Assembly: GCA_029204225.1 (NCBI GenBank)
Contig: CM055095.1
Span: 22,889,542 to 22,953,541 of the forward strand
Origin: Diphasiastrum complanatum
Taxonomy: Eukaryota > Streptophyta > Lycopodiopsida > Lycopodiales > Lycopodiaceae
Length of the DNA stretch: 64,000 nucleotides
Direction: 5' to 3'
Positions 1 through 11,365 of this stretch are shown here, in pieces. Within the stretch, counting starts at the first letter, position 1, and every line of letters begins with the position of its first letter. The notes below the pieces were generated by a model. The model made no database searches and had not been told where the DNA came from. It worked only from the letters and a program-made list of their open reading frames with translations. The position numbers and the translations under genes are program-made.

Positions 1-329
1 AAAACTTCACAGTAGTTGTGTATTGAAAACCTGGATGCTAGAAATGGCTTTTAAGATAGTCAAAGAAATTTTATTTTCTGACAGTTGGAAAAAAAAAAAA
101 AAAAAAAAGTCCATAAGGATTGTTTTTGACATTTGAGAGCCAAAAATAGAAATTTTGGCAGATTTGAGTCTGTCCAAAAATTTTTGTGCATAGCTGAAAA
201 AAAAAACTTACGACCGTCAGGAATGACGTAGCATAACCAATAACCACATACAATTGGAGTGACCGGCTATCCATGTCAGGAATTATTCCGATTCCCTTAT
301 ACAGGACATGCACATAACAGAATACCTCT
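1..329. other. Unassigned AT-rich stretch with A-run
   Basis: No gene is recognisable. A homopolymer of about 20 A lies near 89-108. The right end runs into the copia LTR remnant, so part of this may be more LTR sequence. The short reading frames here have no family motif. Confidence 0.4.
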
Positions 330-667
330 CTGCACCAACACGCTGATCTTGGAAACAGACAACAGTCAAAGATTTTGACTTAATTTTGATAATAGATGAG
401 TTGCAGTATTTTGCCCATCGTGTGCAATCTATGAATGATCTATGATGGTTGTCTACAGTAGATATAACTTTCGTTATTTTTCAATTATTGATTGCTGATT
501 AAACATTATCTATTGTTCATAAATGTATTATCAGATTTGTAGTGTCAGTCTGTAGTTCGGAAGACGATTGATTGTAGTATGAAGTAGTAGCTACAACTAC
601 ATATATCTGAGCTTTGCATTAGGAATCCGAATATTCTTCCATTAGAGAAACTCACCGATTACATCAG
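330..667 (+). mobile_element. Ty1/copia LTR remnant, 3' part
   Basis: AT-rich sequence lying directly before a primer binding site, as an LTR must. It shares landmarks in the same order with the LTR that ends near 53072: a 'gcacc(a/g)ac(a/g)cgct' block, a 'gtcag...tct' block, a 'gattgtag' block and a terminal 'acatcag' before the primer site. I infer one LTR family present twice. The 5' edge is not resolved. Confidence 0.6.
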
Positions 668-679
668 TGGTATCAGAGC
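668..679 (+). other. Primer binding site, tRNA-iMet type
   Basis: TGGTATCAGAGC is the well-known plant copia primer site, complementary to the 3' end of initiator methionine tRNA. It sits immediately after the LTR remnant and fixes the element's plus-strand orientation. Confidence 0.85.
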
Positions 680-710
680 ATTAAGGTTATCAGAGCCTGG
701 TTTTTAAACT

Positions 711-972
711 ATGGCTTCTATCAGCAGCATCCAATCCAAGATGTGCATAGTTCTTAGGGCAGACGGGTCAAATTTCTTTCCCTGAAAAGTGAAGACTTCC
801 CTCATATTGAGAGGATAAGCTTTATGGCCCTAGGTGGATGCAATGAAGAAATGTCTGTAGCACAGACAAAGAGCTTCACGAATGGAAGGAGAAGAATGAC
901 AAAGCAGTAGCTATCATATCCTCTTCAATCGAAAATAGCGTCACTCTTGACCTTGCATCACAGATTAGGCTT
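711..972 (+). pseudogene. Copia gag N-terminal fragment
   Basis: The ATG at 711 lies about 30 bases after the primer site. The start reads MASISSIQSK, followed by a 'DGSNFFP.KVK' stretch that matches the 'DGSNF..WK.KM' block at the start of many copia Gag proteins. The codon expected for Trp is a stop, and other stops follow. It ends abruptly near 972 against an integrase fragment on the opposite strand. A dead 5' end of an element; no zinc knuckle is reached. Confidence 0.6.
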
Positions 973-1640
973 TCTACCCGTCCACATCTCGTATGGTGTC
1001 TTATTTTCCAACGTTGTCATTGTTGATTTATTCTGCATAGCCCTACTGCTGTAGCTATTGCCTCAGCCAGAATTGACTTGGCAATTCGAGTCTGTGCCAT
1101 CGTGCATCTGGCTCCTTCGAACAACATCTGTTTCTTCTTCCGCAACACCATTATATTCTGGTGTGTATGCAGCAGTGAACTGATGTTCAATACCTTGTTC
1201 TTGACAGAATTTTGAAAATTCTTTGCTCTGTACTCACCTCCATTGTCAGATCTGATAATCTGAATCTTTTTTGAGGTGTGTCGCTCTGCAAATGCCACAA
1301 ACTTCTTGAAGGAATCAAACACTTCAGATTTCTTCTTTAGGTAGTAGATCGTAGTCATCGGTTGTAATCATCTATGAACATCAAGAAAATACCTCAATCT
1401 TAAGAGCAGAATCCATTTTTATCAGTCCACAGACATTTGAGTGGGACGAGCTCAAGAACTTCTTTGGCTCTTCTTCCCTCACGTGTGAATGATGTTGTTT
1501 GCCTCTTCTGACAGACTTCGCAGAACTCAGTATCGGGTCTTGATATCTTTAGACCTGTGACTATGTCTTCTCTTACACATGTCATACAAGCTCAACGATT
1601 AGCAAAATGCATTGACCAATTTTTCCAAAAACAATTTCAA
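973..1640 (-). pseudogene. Copia pre-integrase and integrase fragment
   Basis: On the minus strand, a pre-integrase zinc segment (C-E-V-C-Q-K near 1510) is followed by an integrase core with 'IIRSDNGGEYRAKNF' (second catalytic Asp) near 1230-1250. Near 973-1016 comes a C-terminal 'TPYEMWTGRKP' block in another frame. In copia elements this integrase joins cDNA into chromosomal DNA. At least two frameshifts are visible, the conserved 'NGVAERKNR' block is scrambled, and protease, RT and RNase H are missing. It abuts a plus-strand gag fragment at 972/973. Confidence 0.75.
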
Positions 1641-1649
1641 TCAACAAAG

Positions 1650-1895
1650 GTATACCTAGTATAGTGGAGGAAGACCGGCATGCCCTGAAGGATACCCCTA
1701 GTTCGTTCGCCGTTCATGTGAGTGAAAGAGCTAGCACTTTGTGAGCTAAGCCAATCCTGTGACTTCTGTCCATTGAGTTGATTCTTCCATCTCACGAGTG
1801 CAGGTTGGAAGGATGCTTCTTGGTTTCCAAGGGAGGCTCGAACCCTAAGACCAAAGAAACTTTGGATGTCAAGCTAACCAACTAAGCCAACCCCG
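1650..1895 (-). mobile_element. tRNA-derived SINE candidate
   Basis: Reading the minus strand from about 1895 gives a pol III A box TGGCTTAGTTGG (1878-1889) and, about 33 bases on, a B box GGTTCGAGCC (1835-1844). This is the spacing of an internal tRNA-type promoter. The tRNA-like head is followed by about 170 bases of unrelated body down to about 1650. The cloverleaf is not intact (no convincing acceptor stem), so this is better read as a SINE or tRNA-derived repeat than as a tRNA gene. The end points are estimates. Confidence 0.55.
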
Positions 1896-3819
1896 AAGGA
1901 TGGTATAGATTGATGACAAGAGGCCACAAAAATAATGATGATGTAGCCCCTCAGACCGTAGTTGCGCAACCCCACAAGGAATGGGGGAAGAGAAGTGTAG
2001 TAGGTAGGAGCTACATAAAGGTTTTTATAGCAAGCATATACGGCTTATATTGCAGGCATAGAACTGCTAGAGCAGATAGGTATGGACTCCCGCAGATCAG
2101 ACAAGCGCAGACTTGTACACAATAGACAGAGATACCAGACTGGCTGCGTACACTCAAAGCAGTGTGTGGCATCATGCAGCACCGCGTTGGCTAATCCACA
2201 GACAACAAACAAGGTAGTAATAGTAGCTACAAAACATTGTGAGACCTAGGGCAGTACTTAGTGGAGATGTTGTGGCAGGACAATGTAGTGGCCGGCATCC
2301 AACAGCATGCTCCCATCTCATTAGAAATCCGGAGATAGAAGGTGCAATGTAAATGCTTCTCACAGACTCAGAGTTCCCTCCTTCCTATCTTCTCTAACAA
2401 AGAATTGCTACTGCTGCAGCTCTTGGGCCACTGTGGTCAGGAGCTCGCTACATTGAGCAGGCGTGAGGTGACGTGAGGAGTGAGGTTAAGATGATGAAGA
2501 AGCTGTAGTAAATGCATCAGACAATAGCCTCAATGGTGATGACAACCGCTTGGGTCATCCTCCCTCAGGGCATAATAGGCTCAAGCAAGATTTCTTCAAA
2601 ATTAAAGCGCCTCTCCCCTTTCACAAATTAACATCAAACAACTCTCATAACACCCTGCTCTCAATGCACCTCGAAATAGCTTGAACACCTTGAATAACAC
2701 ATCTGCCCATTCAGCTTCCCATGGCTCACTCTCAATCCTTACTCATTCATTCTCTCACGTGAATGCCAAAAAGGTTCTCTCCCTTTTATAGGCATCCTCA
2801 ATCCTCCCCTTCATAATGCCAAGTTTTCACCTTTCAATCTCTTCATGGCATGGTACAAGGTCTTTAAACTTGGATTGGACTTGAAGTGGTACTACCCCTT
2901 TGTCTTGAAAAGATGTTCGGGTCACTAGTATAGGGGTACCACTTGTGTGGAGCCACCTTGCTTTGTTGCACTTGTGGGTGTTGTAAAATGGTAAGTACTC
3001 TCTACTTCATTATCTTTTTTAATTGGGTAGTCCTTATACTGCTTGTGGTCAACCCCTACCATTTTTTTAGGTAGGATATTTTTATCAAGTGAGTGTGGCC
3101 CCCTCCTCTGCATTTTCAATTTGCGGTGTCCATGGCCCATGGTTTATGCCTTCGTGTTGGTCTGTCGGGGGTGCCCACTCTCGACTTGCACTGTCTATTG
3201 GGTGTACGTATCTAGCCTATATTTCCGTTACAGCTTCCTTGACCCTATCCCATAATTTCCAACCATTTGTTGCGAGTTTTGATTTTTTTCATTGCCATTT
3301 TTTCGTGTATCGTTACTGGCGAGCACTCATGACTTGGGGTTCCTTCAGGGCTACCGGTTTCCCTGGAAAAAAACACAATAGGCAATTTTTTTATTAATAA
3401 AAAGTAGCAGAGTGCATTGGAAAATTCGCTCAACAGTATCGCGCTTTATAATGGGGCCAATTCAAAGGCCGTAATCTATTCTATTGGCCATTTTTAAGGC
3501 CTCATTTGCTATAGCCACATTTTTGGGTGGCCTGGGGACCCTATTTGTAGGCATTTGTGTGATTTCACCGTTTATAACCGGGTTTTACATGCCGATTTTT
3601 ACAAAATTGTGAAGAATCGCTTTAAAACATAGTCCGATATTTTCGTGCGAAATATCAGCTAACAGTGGGCAACTTCCACTAAGGAGTGTGGTCCCCAAAA
3701 CGACAAACTCAGAGTGCTCCTGGTGGTGAATCAAGTATAGTGGGCTCAGCACCCTTTGTTAGCACTGTGCTTAACACAGAGAAAATAAAAAAAAAGAAAA
3801 AGAAATAAAACTCCGTGGC
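1896..3819. other. Unassigned interval, no recognisable gene
   Basis: Roughly 1.9 kb with only short, motif-free reading frames on both strands. No reverse transcriptase, integrase, zinc knuckle or exon-like homology was seen. The interval from about 3400 may already belong to the flank or LTR of the gypsy element downstream. A 'catgtgttttgta' block occurs twice, near 3819 and 3868. Confidence 0.4.
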
Positions 3820-4579
3820 ATGTGTTTTGTAGACCACGTATGAGTATGTCAAAAAACTTCAGCCATGACATGTGTTTTGTAAGTCCATGAGTAGAAGCTT
3901 AAATAATAATAAAATAGCTTAAACTATATTTAGAAGTTAGACTTAGGAACTTAAGACTAGAAATATTTTATCTTAAGTTTTCCTAAGTTAAGAAATTTGA
4001 AGTTCTAAATCCTAAGTTAGAAATTCTAGAAAGGCTAGAAACAGATTAGTCCCATAAGTTAGTAGACACTTATGGAAGACCCTCCTTGCCATAAAAGGAG
4101 AGGTATTTGCATTGTAAACGACACTTTTGAGATTAAGCTATCTTGCTCTCTATTTTGGAGAATTATCATTCCTATTTCATTTGTGTTCCCCTTGGCAAGG
4201 TGCATAGCTTGAGGGAAGGTGCTTCGGGCCTCCTCTTGCCTCGTTTTCATCGGTTTTATTGTGGCATGTTCATTACTGCTTATTTGCTTAGTATTAGCCG
4301 CAATCTCATTTTATTACCTTTGGGTGTTAATCTAGGATTTAGTTTAATCACCTTGCTAGTTGGGTAAGCCTTAGTAAGGTTTGTATTTTGTCATCTTAGT
4401 TAATTTCATTTCTATTTCGAACACAGTTGGGTAAGCCTTAGTGCTTCCATCATTGTTTTATTTTCGCACTCCGTCTAAAGCTTGGTAAAAAAACTTAGAA
4501 AGCGGACGATCCTCTCTATACTACACCACATCGTGAGTAGATCTAGCCAAACATTGACAAACCAGATTTACTTCCAACA
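3820..4579 (+). mobile_element. Ty3/gypsy LTR, 5' edge uncertain
   Basis: The right edge is fixed: 'ccaaca' ends at 4579 and a tRNA-Asp-type primer site starts at 4581. The interval holds an A-rich 'cataaaagg' box near 4092, a possible promoter, and T-rich sequence further on. The left edge is a guess because no partner LTR is in the window. Confidence 0.5.
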
Positions 4580-4580
4580 T

Positions 4581-4593
4581 TGGCGCCGTTGCC
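4581..4593 (+). other. Primer binding site, tRNA-Asp type
   Basis: TGGCGCCGTTGCC matches the primer site typical of plant Athila/Tat-like Ty3/gypsy elements, complementary to the 3' end of tRNA-Asp. It lies one base after the LTR terminus and gives a plus-strand orientation. Confidence 0.8.
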
Positions 4594-4889
4594 ACTTTTT
4601 AAGTATTTTTTTTACCTAGCTTCTTCTCCTTTTTTTGTGTTTTTTTTGCTTCCGTGTTGTATGTTTGCTTGTGTACTTGTCTATATCTACCAACAAACAG
4701 CACGCGTCGTCTCTCCAGGTCCTACACGAGCTGCGGAGCAACTTCTTCAATGGGGGAAAGCAACAAAAGAGTCAACTTGGGCATTTTCTTCAAAAGAAGT
4801 GACCCAAGTGACCTTTTTCACAACCAAAAAGGTATATCAGAATTTGGCAGCCTGTCTGCAGCCCTAATAGACCCTGATCTTTCATTTTA

Positions 4890-6085
4890 AAAACCTTCAC
4901 AAATTCTGACCACAGTCAGATTTTGAGAAAACAGCTTGATATACTATCAAAATCCCTTATTTCTCACCCAAATCTTTGTCCTAGAATTTGCCGGCTTCAC
5001 TAAGGCTAAATCTCATCAGATTAAGTCCTCCAGCAGCTCCGCGAATTCTATCTCAGAGATTTTGCCCGTTTACAGTCAAAAAATCACATTTTTTTTCATA
5101 TTCCCTATCTGCCAGTCAAACCTCTCTGTTAGAATTCGCCATCCAGCCTAAGAATTTGTTTTCAAAGAGCACACGATTTCCCTGTCCTACCCGCGAATTC
5201 TGATACTCCAATTTTCTCCCAAAAAATCTAAAAAAATCACTATTCTGACATTTAGAACTCTTTGTCAGAATTCGCGAGTATTATAGTTAGAATTATCTGC
5301 CATTCCACGATTTCTCAGCCTGTCCGCAAATTCTATCACATCCAAAAAGACCAGTTTTTGTCCTACACTATCCATTTTGCAAGCAAACTGCCCTTTTTGC
5401 CAAGTACGGTACTGTCCTGCTCATCTGTATTCTGCATCATGTCTCATGACTGAAGGAGGGATTTGGGTAGCCCATGGTATTGTGTTAGGACATATTATCT
5501 CACGAAATGGCATTGCCACTGACCCTGAAAACATCCTTATCATTCAAAATCTACAAGAACCACGTATGATACGTGAAGTTTACTCTTTCCTTGGCCACGC
5601 CAACTACTATTGGTGCTTTATTTTTTATTTCGCTAACAAAGCACGCTTAATCTACAAAGTAGTTGTAGTTCCCAAATGGACGGATGAACAACGCGTCGTC
5701 TTTAATCAACTCAAAGAAGCCCTTACCAATGCATCTCAGATAGAATTCGCTTGACCCATTATTTACAGTGCACAATTCATTTTTGGCCTCCGCGAATTCT
5801 GTCTCAGAGAAAAAAATTTCAAGAAAATAGAAAAATGTAGTTTTTTTCATTAGATATCCATTTTCAGAATTCGCAGACAATTCGATAGAGCTTAAAATGA
5901 TTGCCACGATTTCTCTGTCATCTCTACGAATTCTGATCAGACACAATTTTGCACTATCAGTCTTTTTTTCTCTCTTTTGGCATAGAAAAATCAGTTACAA
6001 GAATTTGTGGACCCTCAGAACGTTGCCTCAAAATTCGTGACCATCATTATTAAATTGTGGACACCGAGGACGATTTCTAAGTGAA
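4890..6085 (+). repeat. Degenerate repeat array built on GAATTC motifs
   Basis: In the leader after the primer site, a motif alternates between CGCGAATTCT and AGAATTCGC roughly every 50-100 bases (for example near 5040, 5132, 5190, 5270, 5744, 5790, 5865, 5929 and 6091). Longer blocks also recur in order: 'gaattctNtctcagag', then 'agaattcgc', then 'cacgatttc.ctgtc', then 'cgaattctgat'. I infer diverged copies of a composite unit of about 150 bases. The array is split by a gypsy RT fragment at about 5455-5740. Confidence 0.6.
5455..5754 (+). pseudogene. Ty3/gypsy reverse transcriptase fragment, thumb region
   Basis: One open frame carries 'VAHGIVLGHIISRNGIATDP', then 'YSFLGHANYYWCFI' and 'PKWTDEQRVVFNQLKEALT', the region between the RT palm and RNase H in Ty3/gypsy. 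It closely parallels the plus-strand element at about 42270-42530. No catalytic residues are included. It sits inside the GAATTC array and is flanked by it on both sides, so it is an insertion or rearranged piece. Confidence 0.75.
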
Positions 6086-6124
6086 ATTGCGAATTCCTAC
6101 CAAAAAAAGTCTATATATAGTTCT

Positions 6125-8320
6125 CTATCCTTCAATGGTATTAAAAGAGAGCTTACATGTACTTATAGCCCTCAACACAATGGTATAGCCGAGAGAATAA
6201 ATAGAACTCTTTGTGAGTGTGCAAAAGCTTTAAGGCTAGGTTCATCTTTAAGTCATTTTGGGGAGAGGCCATTACTTGTGCAAATTACTTATGTGATAGA
6301 TTTCCATGTAAGCCCATTGGAGGCATAATATCTTATGAGGCTCTATTTGGTAAGAAGCCAAATCTCAAAGATATTAGAATCTTTGGATCTACTTGCTAAG
6401 TTTTTCAATCATTAGATACATGAAAGAAGGATGATTCTACATTGGATTCCATAAAAGGGCTCTTTGTTGGTTATGGTGAAAATAGCAAGGGATATAGAGT
6501 CTATAATCCTATCACTAAAAAGATTTTAGTGAGTAGAGATGTTACATATGATGAAGGTAACTACTACAAGATGAATGAAAGTGCTACTAATCTCTCTTAT
6601 GTCAAGGATCTTGCAAGATTTGAGGAGGAGCCTTCATATGACCTCAAGACCCGAGTGCTCCAAGAAGATCTATAAGAAGGAAGGCCGAGCCATCAAGGCT
6701 CACCTATATTGACAAAGGCGAACAAAGGGAAGATCTTCATTCTCTTACCTCTTATACTTTTCTAACATAGTATGCTTGATGACCCGAGTTGCTTTGAAGA
6801 TGCTATGGAGTCACTTGAATGGAGAGATGCCATGCAAAAGGAGTATGATGCTCTTATGGAGAATCATACATGGAAGCTTGTGGATCTTCCTCATGGAAGA
6901 AGACCACTTGAGTAAAAATGGATCTATAGATTGAAGTACAACCAAGATGGAAGCATCATCAAATATAAAGCAAGGCTAGTGGCAGAGGTGATTGCAAACC
7001 AAGGGAGTAGATTTTGATGAAACTTTTGCTCATGTTGCTAAATTAGTTTCTATAAGATTGATCATTTCTCTTGCAACTACTTTCAATTGGCCTCTTTTTC
7101 AATTTGATGTGACTAATGCCTTTCTAAATGGCTATTTGGAAGAGGAGATCTTCATGAGGCAACCCAAGGGCTTCATCAAGGAAGATCAAAAAGAAAAAGT
7201 ATGTTTGTTGCTAAGAAGCTTTTATGGGCTTAAGCAAGCACCTAGAGCTTGGTACTCTAGGTTGAATGCCTTCTTAAACTCTATAAATTTTGCTGTAAGT
7301 GCTTATGATCCTTATTTGTACTTAAGATTTAATGATTAAAGTCATCATTCTTATTTTGTATGTAGATGACATTATCCTTAGTGGAAATGATCATGATGGT
7401 ATACAAGAAGTTAAAATAGCATTGTCTAAGAGTTCAAGATGGTGGATCTCAGTGTTCTTCTTTTAATACTAGGAATAGAAGTATCAAGAGGCAAACATTT
7501 TAGTTTAATTTGTCAATCCAAATATGCATCTTTTATCTTAGAGAAGTTTGAAATGAAAATTGTAAAAGAGTAGATACTCCTATGGAGCAAAATATGAAAA
7601 TCTCTAATGGTGATGATAAGCATCCTTTGAGGACGTCACACTATATAGAAGACTTATAGTCTCCCTAATCTTACTATAACTAGACTGATCTAAGTTATAG
7701 TGTAGGTAAGGTTAGCCAATCTATGCAAAATCCATTGGTTTGTCATTGGAAAAATGCAAAAAGGGTGTTGAGGTACATCTCGGCCACCAAGAACTTTGGC
7801 ATTTTGTATCATGGATCTAACCTTGCTTTGAGGGCATATTCGGATGCTGATTTTGCAGGTGATAAGGTGGATAGGAAGTCCACAATTGCTTCTGATACCT
7901 TCCTTTGTGATGGCATAGTGTCTTGGCTTTCCAAAAAGTAAGACACAATATCTCTATCTTCAACATCAAGGCCTTAAGTCGGAATACAAGGCCTTAACAT
8001 CAACAACCAAGGAGATCTTGTGGTTAAAGAGGCTTTTGGTGGAGCTACAAGTCACGGAGGCCGAGGAGCAGCCAATCATATATTGTGATAACCAATCAAG
8101 CCAAGCATTAGCAACCAATCCCACATTCCATGCAAGGAGCAAGCACATAGAGATTGCTCACCACTTTGTGAGGGAAAAGGTTCAAGCAAAGGAGATCAAG
8201 CTACAACTGTTGTATCTTCTTCAAACTACCTTGTTGATCTACTCACTAAAGCCTTGCCAAAGCCTCATTTATCAAGTTAAGATCAGCCTTAGGAGTTGTA
8301 GATAGATGTATCAAAGTAAA
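6125..8320 (+). pseudogene. Copia pol remnant: integrase, RT, RNase H
   Basis: Integrase C-terminal half first: 'YSPQHNGIAER' near 6160, 'NYLCDRFP' near 6275-6310, 'VGYGENSKGYRVYNP' near 6470. Then the RT: 'VDFDETFAHVAKLVSIRLII' from about 7005, 'FDVTNAFLNGYLEEEIF', 'YGLKQAPRAWYSRL', and a frameshifted 'YVDDIILSGND' near 7360-7390. RNase H follows from about 7725, with 'YSDADFAGDKVDRKST', 'CDNQSSQALATNP' and 'HARSKHIEIAHHFVREK'. Several stops and frameshifts break it and gag, protease and the first integrase half are missing. Domain order INT-RT-RH identifies Ty1/copia. The 3' end is intact through a polypurine tract into an LTR. Confidence 0.85.
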
Positions 8321-8322
8321 AA

Positions 8323-8333
8323 TTGAGGAGGAG
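8323..8333 (+). other. Polypurine tract
   Basis: TTGAGGAGGAG directly precedes TGTTAG, the start of the 3' LTR. This is the usual place and composition of the plus-strand primer of an LTR retrotransposon. Confidence 0.75.
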
Positions 8334-8960
8334 TGTTAGATTTTACAATTTTCACGTTGTAAATGCAATTTGTTTGATATCTATGTGGATCCACATGTGT
8401 GAGGACCTATCCACACGTGTGAAATGTCACTCATAATATTCAAATCCATTGTACTTAGATTTCATTTGAGTCAAATGTCATATCTCCTACAATTTAGGAG
8501 TTATCTCCTAGATTGTAGGTATAACGATCGCCAAGTGAAGATCTTCAAGAATCCTGTCACATGCAAACCAAAAGGACACCTGTGGAGCATGAACCACCCA
8601 ACCAATATGGATCCAAAGTGGATATGGATGAGTACAATGAGATGTCCTACACGTGTTGGAAGCAGCCTAGAGAGAGATTATGATGATTGTGTACTTGATC
8701 CATGATGGATCCATTGTGAGGTTAATGATGAGAAACATTGATTTGGGAGCAATTTTGGTGTTTTCACTCTCTTAAGCTAATTCTTTGTGGACGAATGCTT
8801 TGTATTTCATTAGTAAGGCTTATTTGCTGTTATCAAGCCGTACACTTGCTGTACTTCACACGTGTGAAGCCTTTGGATCATTATATTTGGTTGTTCTTGC
8901 TTGGATTCATAGAAATTGCCAAGTAGAAGCTAGAATTGGATGCTAGTTTTGATATAGATC
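8334..8960 (+). mobile_element. Copia 3' LTR, right edge uncertain
   Basis: Starts with TGTTAGATTTTAC right after the polypurine tract. It carries two perfect CACACGTGTG palindromes (8412-8421 and 8857-8866), the second extended to CTTCACACGTGTGAAG. No partner LTR is present, so the end is estimated. Confidence 0.6.
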
Positions 8961-11365
8961 AAGATTCCAGGCTACCAATCACTCTTGGATCAGATTGAGT
9001 CCATTTCTCTGAAATTTCATAGAAAACACGTTTTTGTGGAATAAAAGAATCAATAAGGATGCTTGAACTAAAGGGATCCACATTATAATCAAAATAACAA
9101 GCCAAAATTGAGATGAAATTTTTTGTGACAGATTTATTTACAAAAAGTGCACTTTCAACAGAAAATAATGACAACGCTTATTTGATCCTTTGTTTACTTT
9201 ATTAGATCAGACAAGACTAGCATATACAGAAGCATGCTAGTTTAGGATTCTTAAATCACCAAGAAGTTGTAAATAGGAAAATCACCAAAAATTTTACATA
9301 AATGTATTGTGATTATTGTTGTGTAGAAAGACTCAAATTATGTTGGTTGGAAGGAAATCTATGATTTTTTGAGAGTGGGCTAGCCTAGCTATTTCTACCA
9401 TCAAACACACAACATCCTAGTCAAAACAAATGCCTTATGTGAGAGGAGTAACCAACCTTAGATGAGTTCTTCCCAATCTTCAAGAATGCATAGAGCTCCT
9501 TAGGACATATAACCTCCACATTGCATGCTCATGTCATGCATATTTGAGAGTGTAGTTAGACCACCAGCCAAAACACATGCAAGTTCTACATTGCATGCTT
9601 GTGTTGTTATGCCTAGTGATCATGTTAGACATTAGAGTTGAGATACATGCATACTTGTGAATGCCTATTTGCAATGGACTTTATACAAGAAATGTCAAAA
9701 TTCTTGAAAGTTGGACACTTTACTTAATGTGTAACTTTCTTACAAACTTCATGGCCCAACCTTAACACATAGTTAGCCTTCATTGACACTCAACCACCTC
9801 AAGTTATCCTCACCAACTCTCTTGCATAGCATTCAAAATATTACTATTGTCCTTTGCAACTTGGTGAGTTGGGTCCGGGTTGCTAGTTGCTACGTCAACC
9901 AAAAAGGCTAAGTCTCAAACCCCATTCTTTGAGTAAGTACTACATCTTTAAACATGACCATGTATATTTTGAGCATACATATTACAAACTGATAGTAAAA
10001 GCAATTGGAAATACAACCATAAAAAATAAAGACTGCAAAGCGCTCATAAGAGAGTTCCAAGTTCGAACTTAGTGTGCGTATGCATGTTTATGCGGTCATA
10101 TCATCATTGCGATGTAATCGTACTACGTAGCATAAGGCAGGGCGGCAAAGAACATCAAGGAAAGCATCCGTGGGGGGACCTTGTACTTACCATTGCGATC
10201 AGTGATCATGTCACATAATGTTGATGCCATATCGAGATATGGACGACTCCTCTCACCGGGCCCACGGCTAGCTTGTAGCACCATCATACACATCCTCCAT
10301 ATATCCACACATGGCACCGTTTCATTTTCTTCGATTCCTCTGCATTCAAACACGTAAGTGCAATCATGGCGCAGTTAATCCTTCCTTGTGCAAGACTGGA
10401 TCTGAAAGACTTCGTAACCGATACGAAATTAGATTTGTTTGCTTAGATGAAGGGACAGTACTTTCAGTATACATCGTTTTGGACAAAATACACGAGTCAC
10501 AAGTCTATATATATCAGGATTCGGGAAGGAACGATGAAACAGTCAACTCGCTCCCTTCAAGGCTCACGTTACATATTCATAACTCTATAATTGATAATCT
10601 CGTCCTTTTTAGTGCAGCATCTCATGTCTATTAATCTAAGAGCTCCACCATGACCGTCAGATCAGAAAAGAGGTTCAAGTGCTAACCATACAACAAATGA
10701 TATAAACGATGTATATCGACGATCCCTTACCCATTGTAATTAAGAAATGTCAGTCTCGTATACTGTATTGGTGGAAGTACTTAACCTGTTACACTGTAAA
10801 GTCATGATCTCTAGCGACAAACAATGCTACTGTTTGTCATGTTAAAAAAATTTAAGCTTTCAACCTGACAAACGCGCATGTCTCCATGAGCAGTACTGGA
10901 ATTTTTTAGTAAGGTATAAAGCATATACAATCTGCCTGAATTTTCTTGATCGTATTAAATTGATGATATAATTGCACCTATAATCTTGAACATAATGCAT
11001 TAAACGATACATTTGGTACATACGTCTCTGTTTCAAATTCACATTGATTTGCCACTGTAAAGGGAATATTACACTAACTTTTGAAGCACTTTGTGCTATC
11101 CAGAAAGTTCTGACTGCAGTTCATGTGAAATTCTCACACCCACTTACAAGAAAATTCTATTTGATATATCACACCCGTAATTATAATAACAATATTGTTA
11201 AAAATATGAAATTGCCAAATCTTTTAGATTAAGCTGCAGGATGACTGAACAATAATTACAGCTAAATCTGATCGTTAGGGGATTCTGATACACTTTGGCT
11301 GAAGCTGTGTAGCATGCAACGGCAAAGCAACTGTATCGACAACTATTTTACATTTTTCGATCTTT
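8961..11365. other. Unassigned interval left of the PLATZ gene
   Basis: About 2.4 kb without a recognised gene or element. A 76-codon minus-strand frame at 10123-10353 is slightly richer in GC than its surroundings, but I recognise nothing in it. The last few hundred bases before 11366 would hold the 3' untranslated region of the PLATZ gene. No clear polyadenylation signal was assigned. Confidence 0.35.

Noticed and set aside
1835-1895. Functional tRNA gene
   Set aside because: A and B boxes are present but no acceptor stem or complete cloverleaf can be formed, and a long unrelated body follows.
10123-10353. Host exon on the minus strand
   Set aside because: Composition is reasonable but there is no recognised domain, no partner exons and no clear splice sites.
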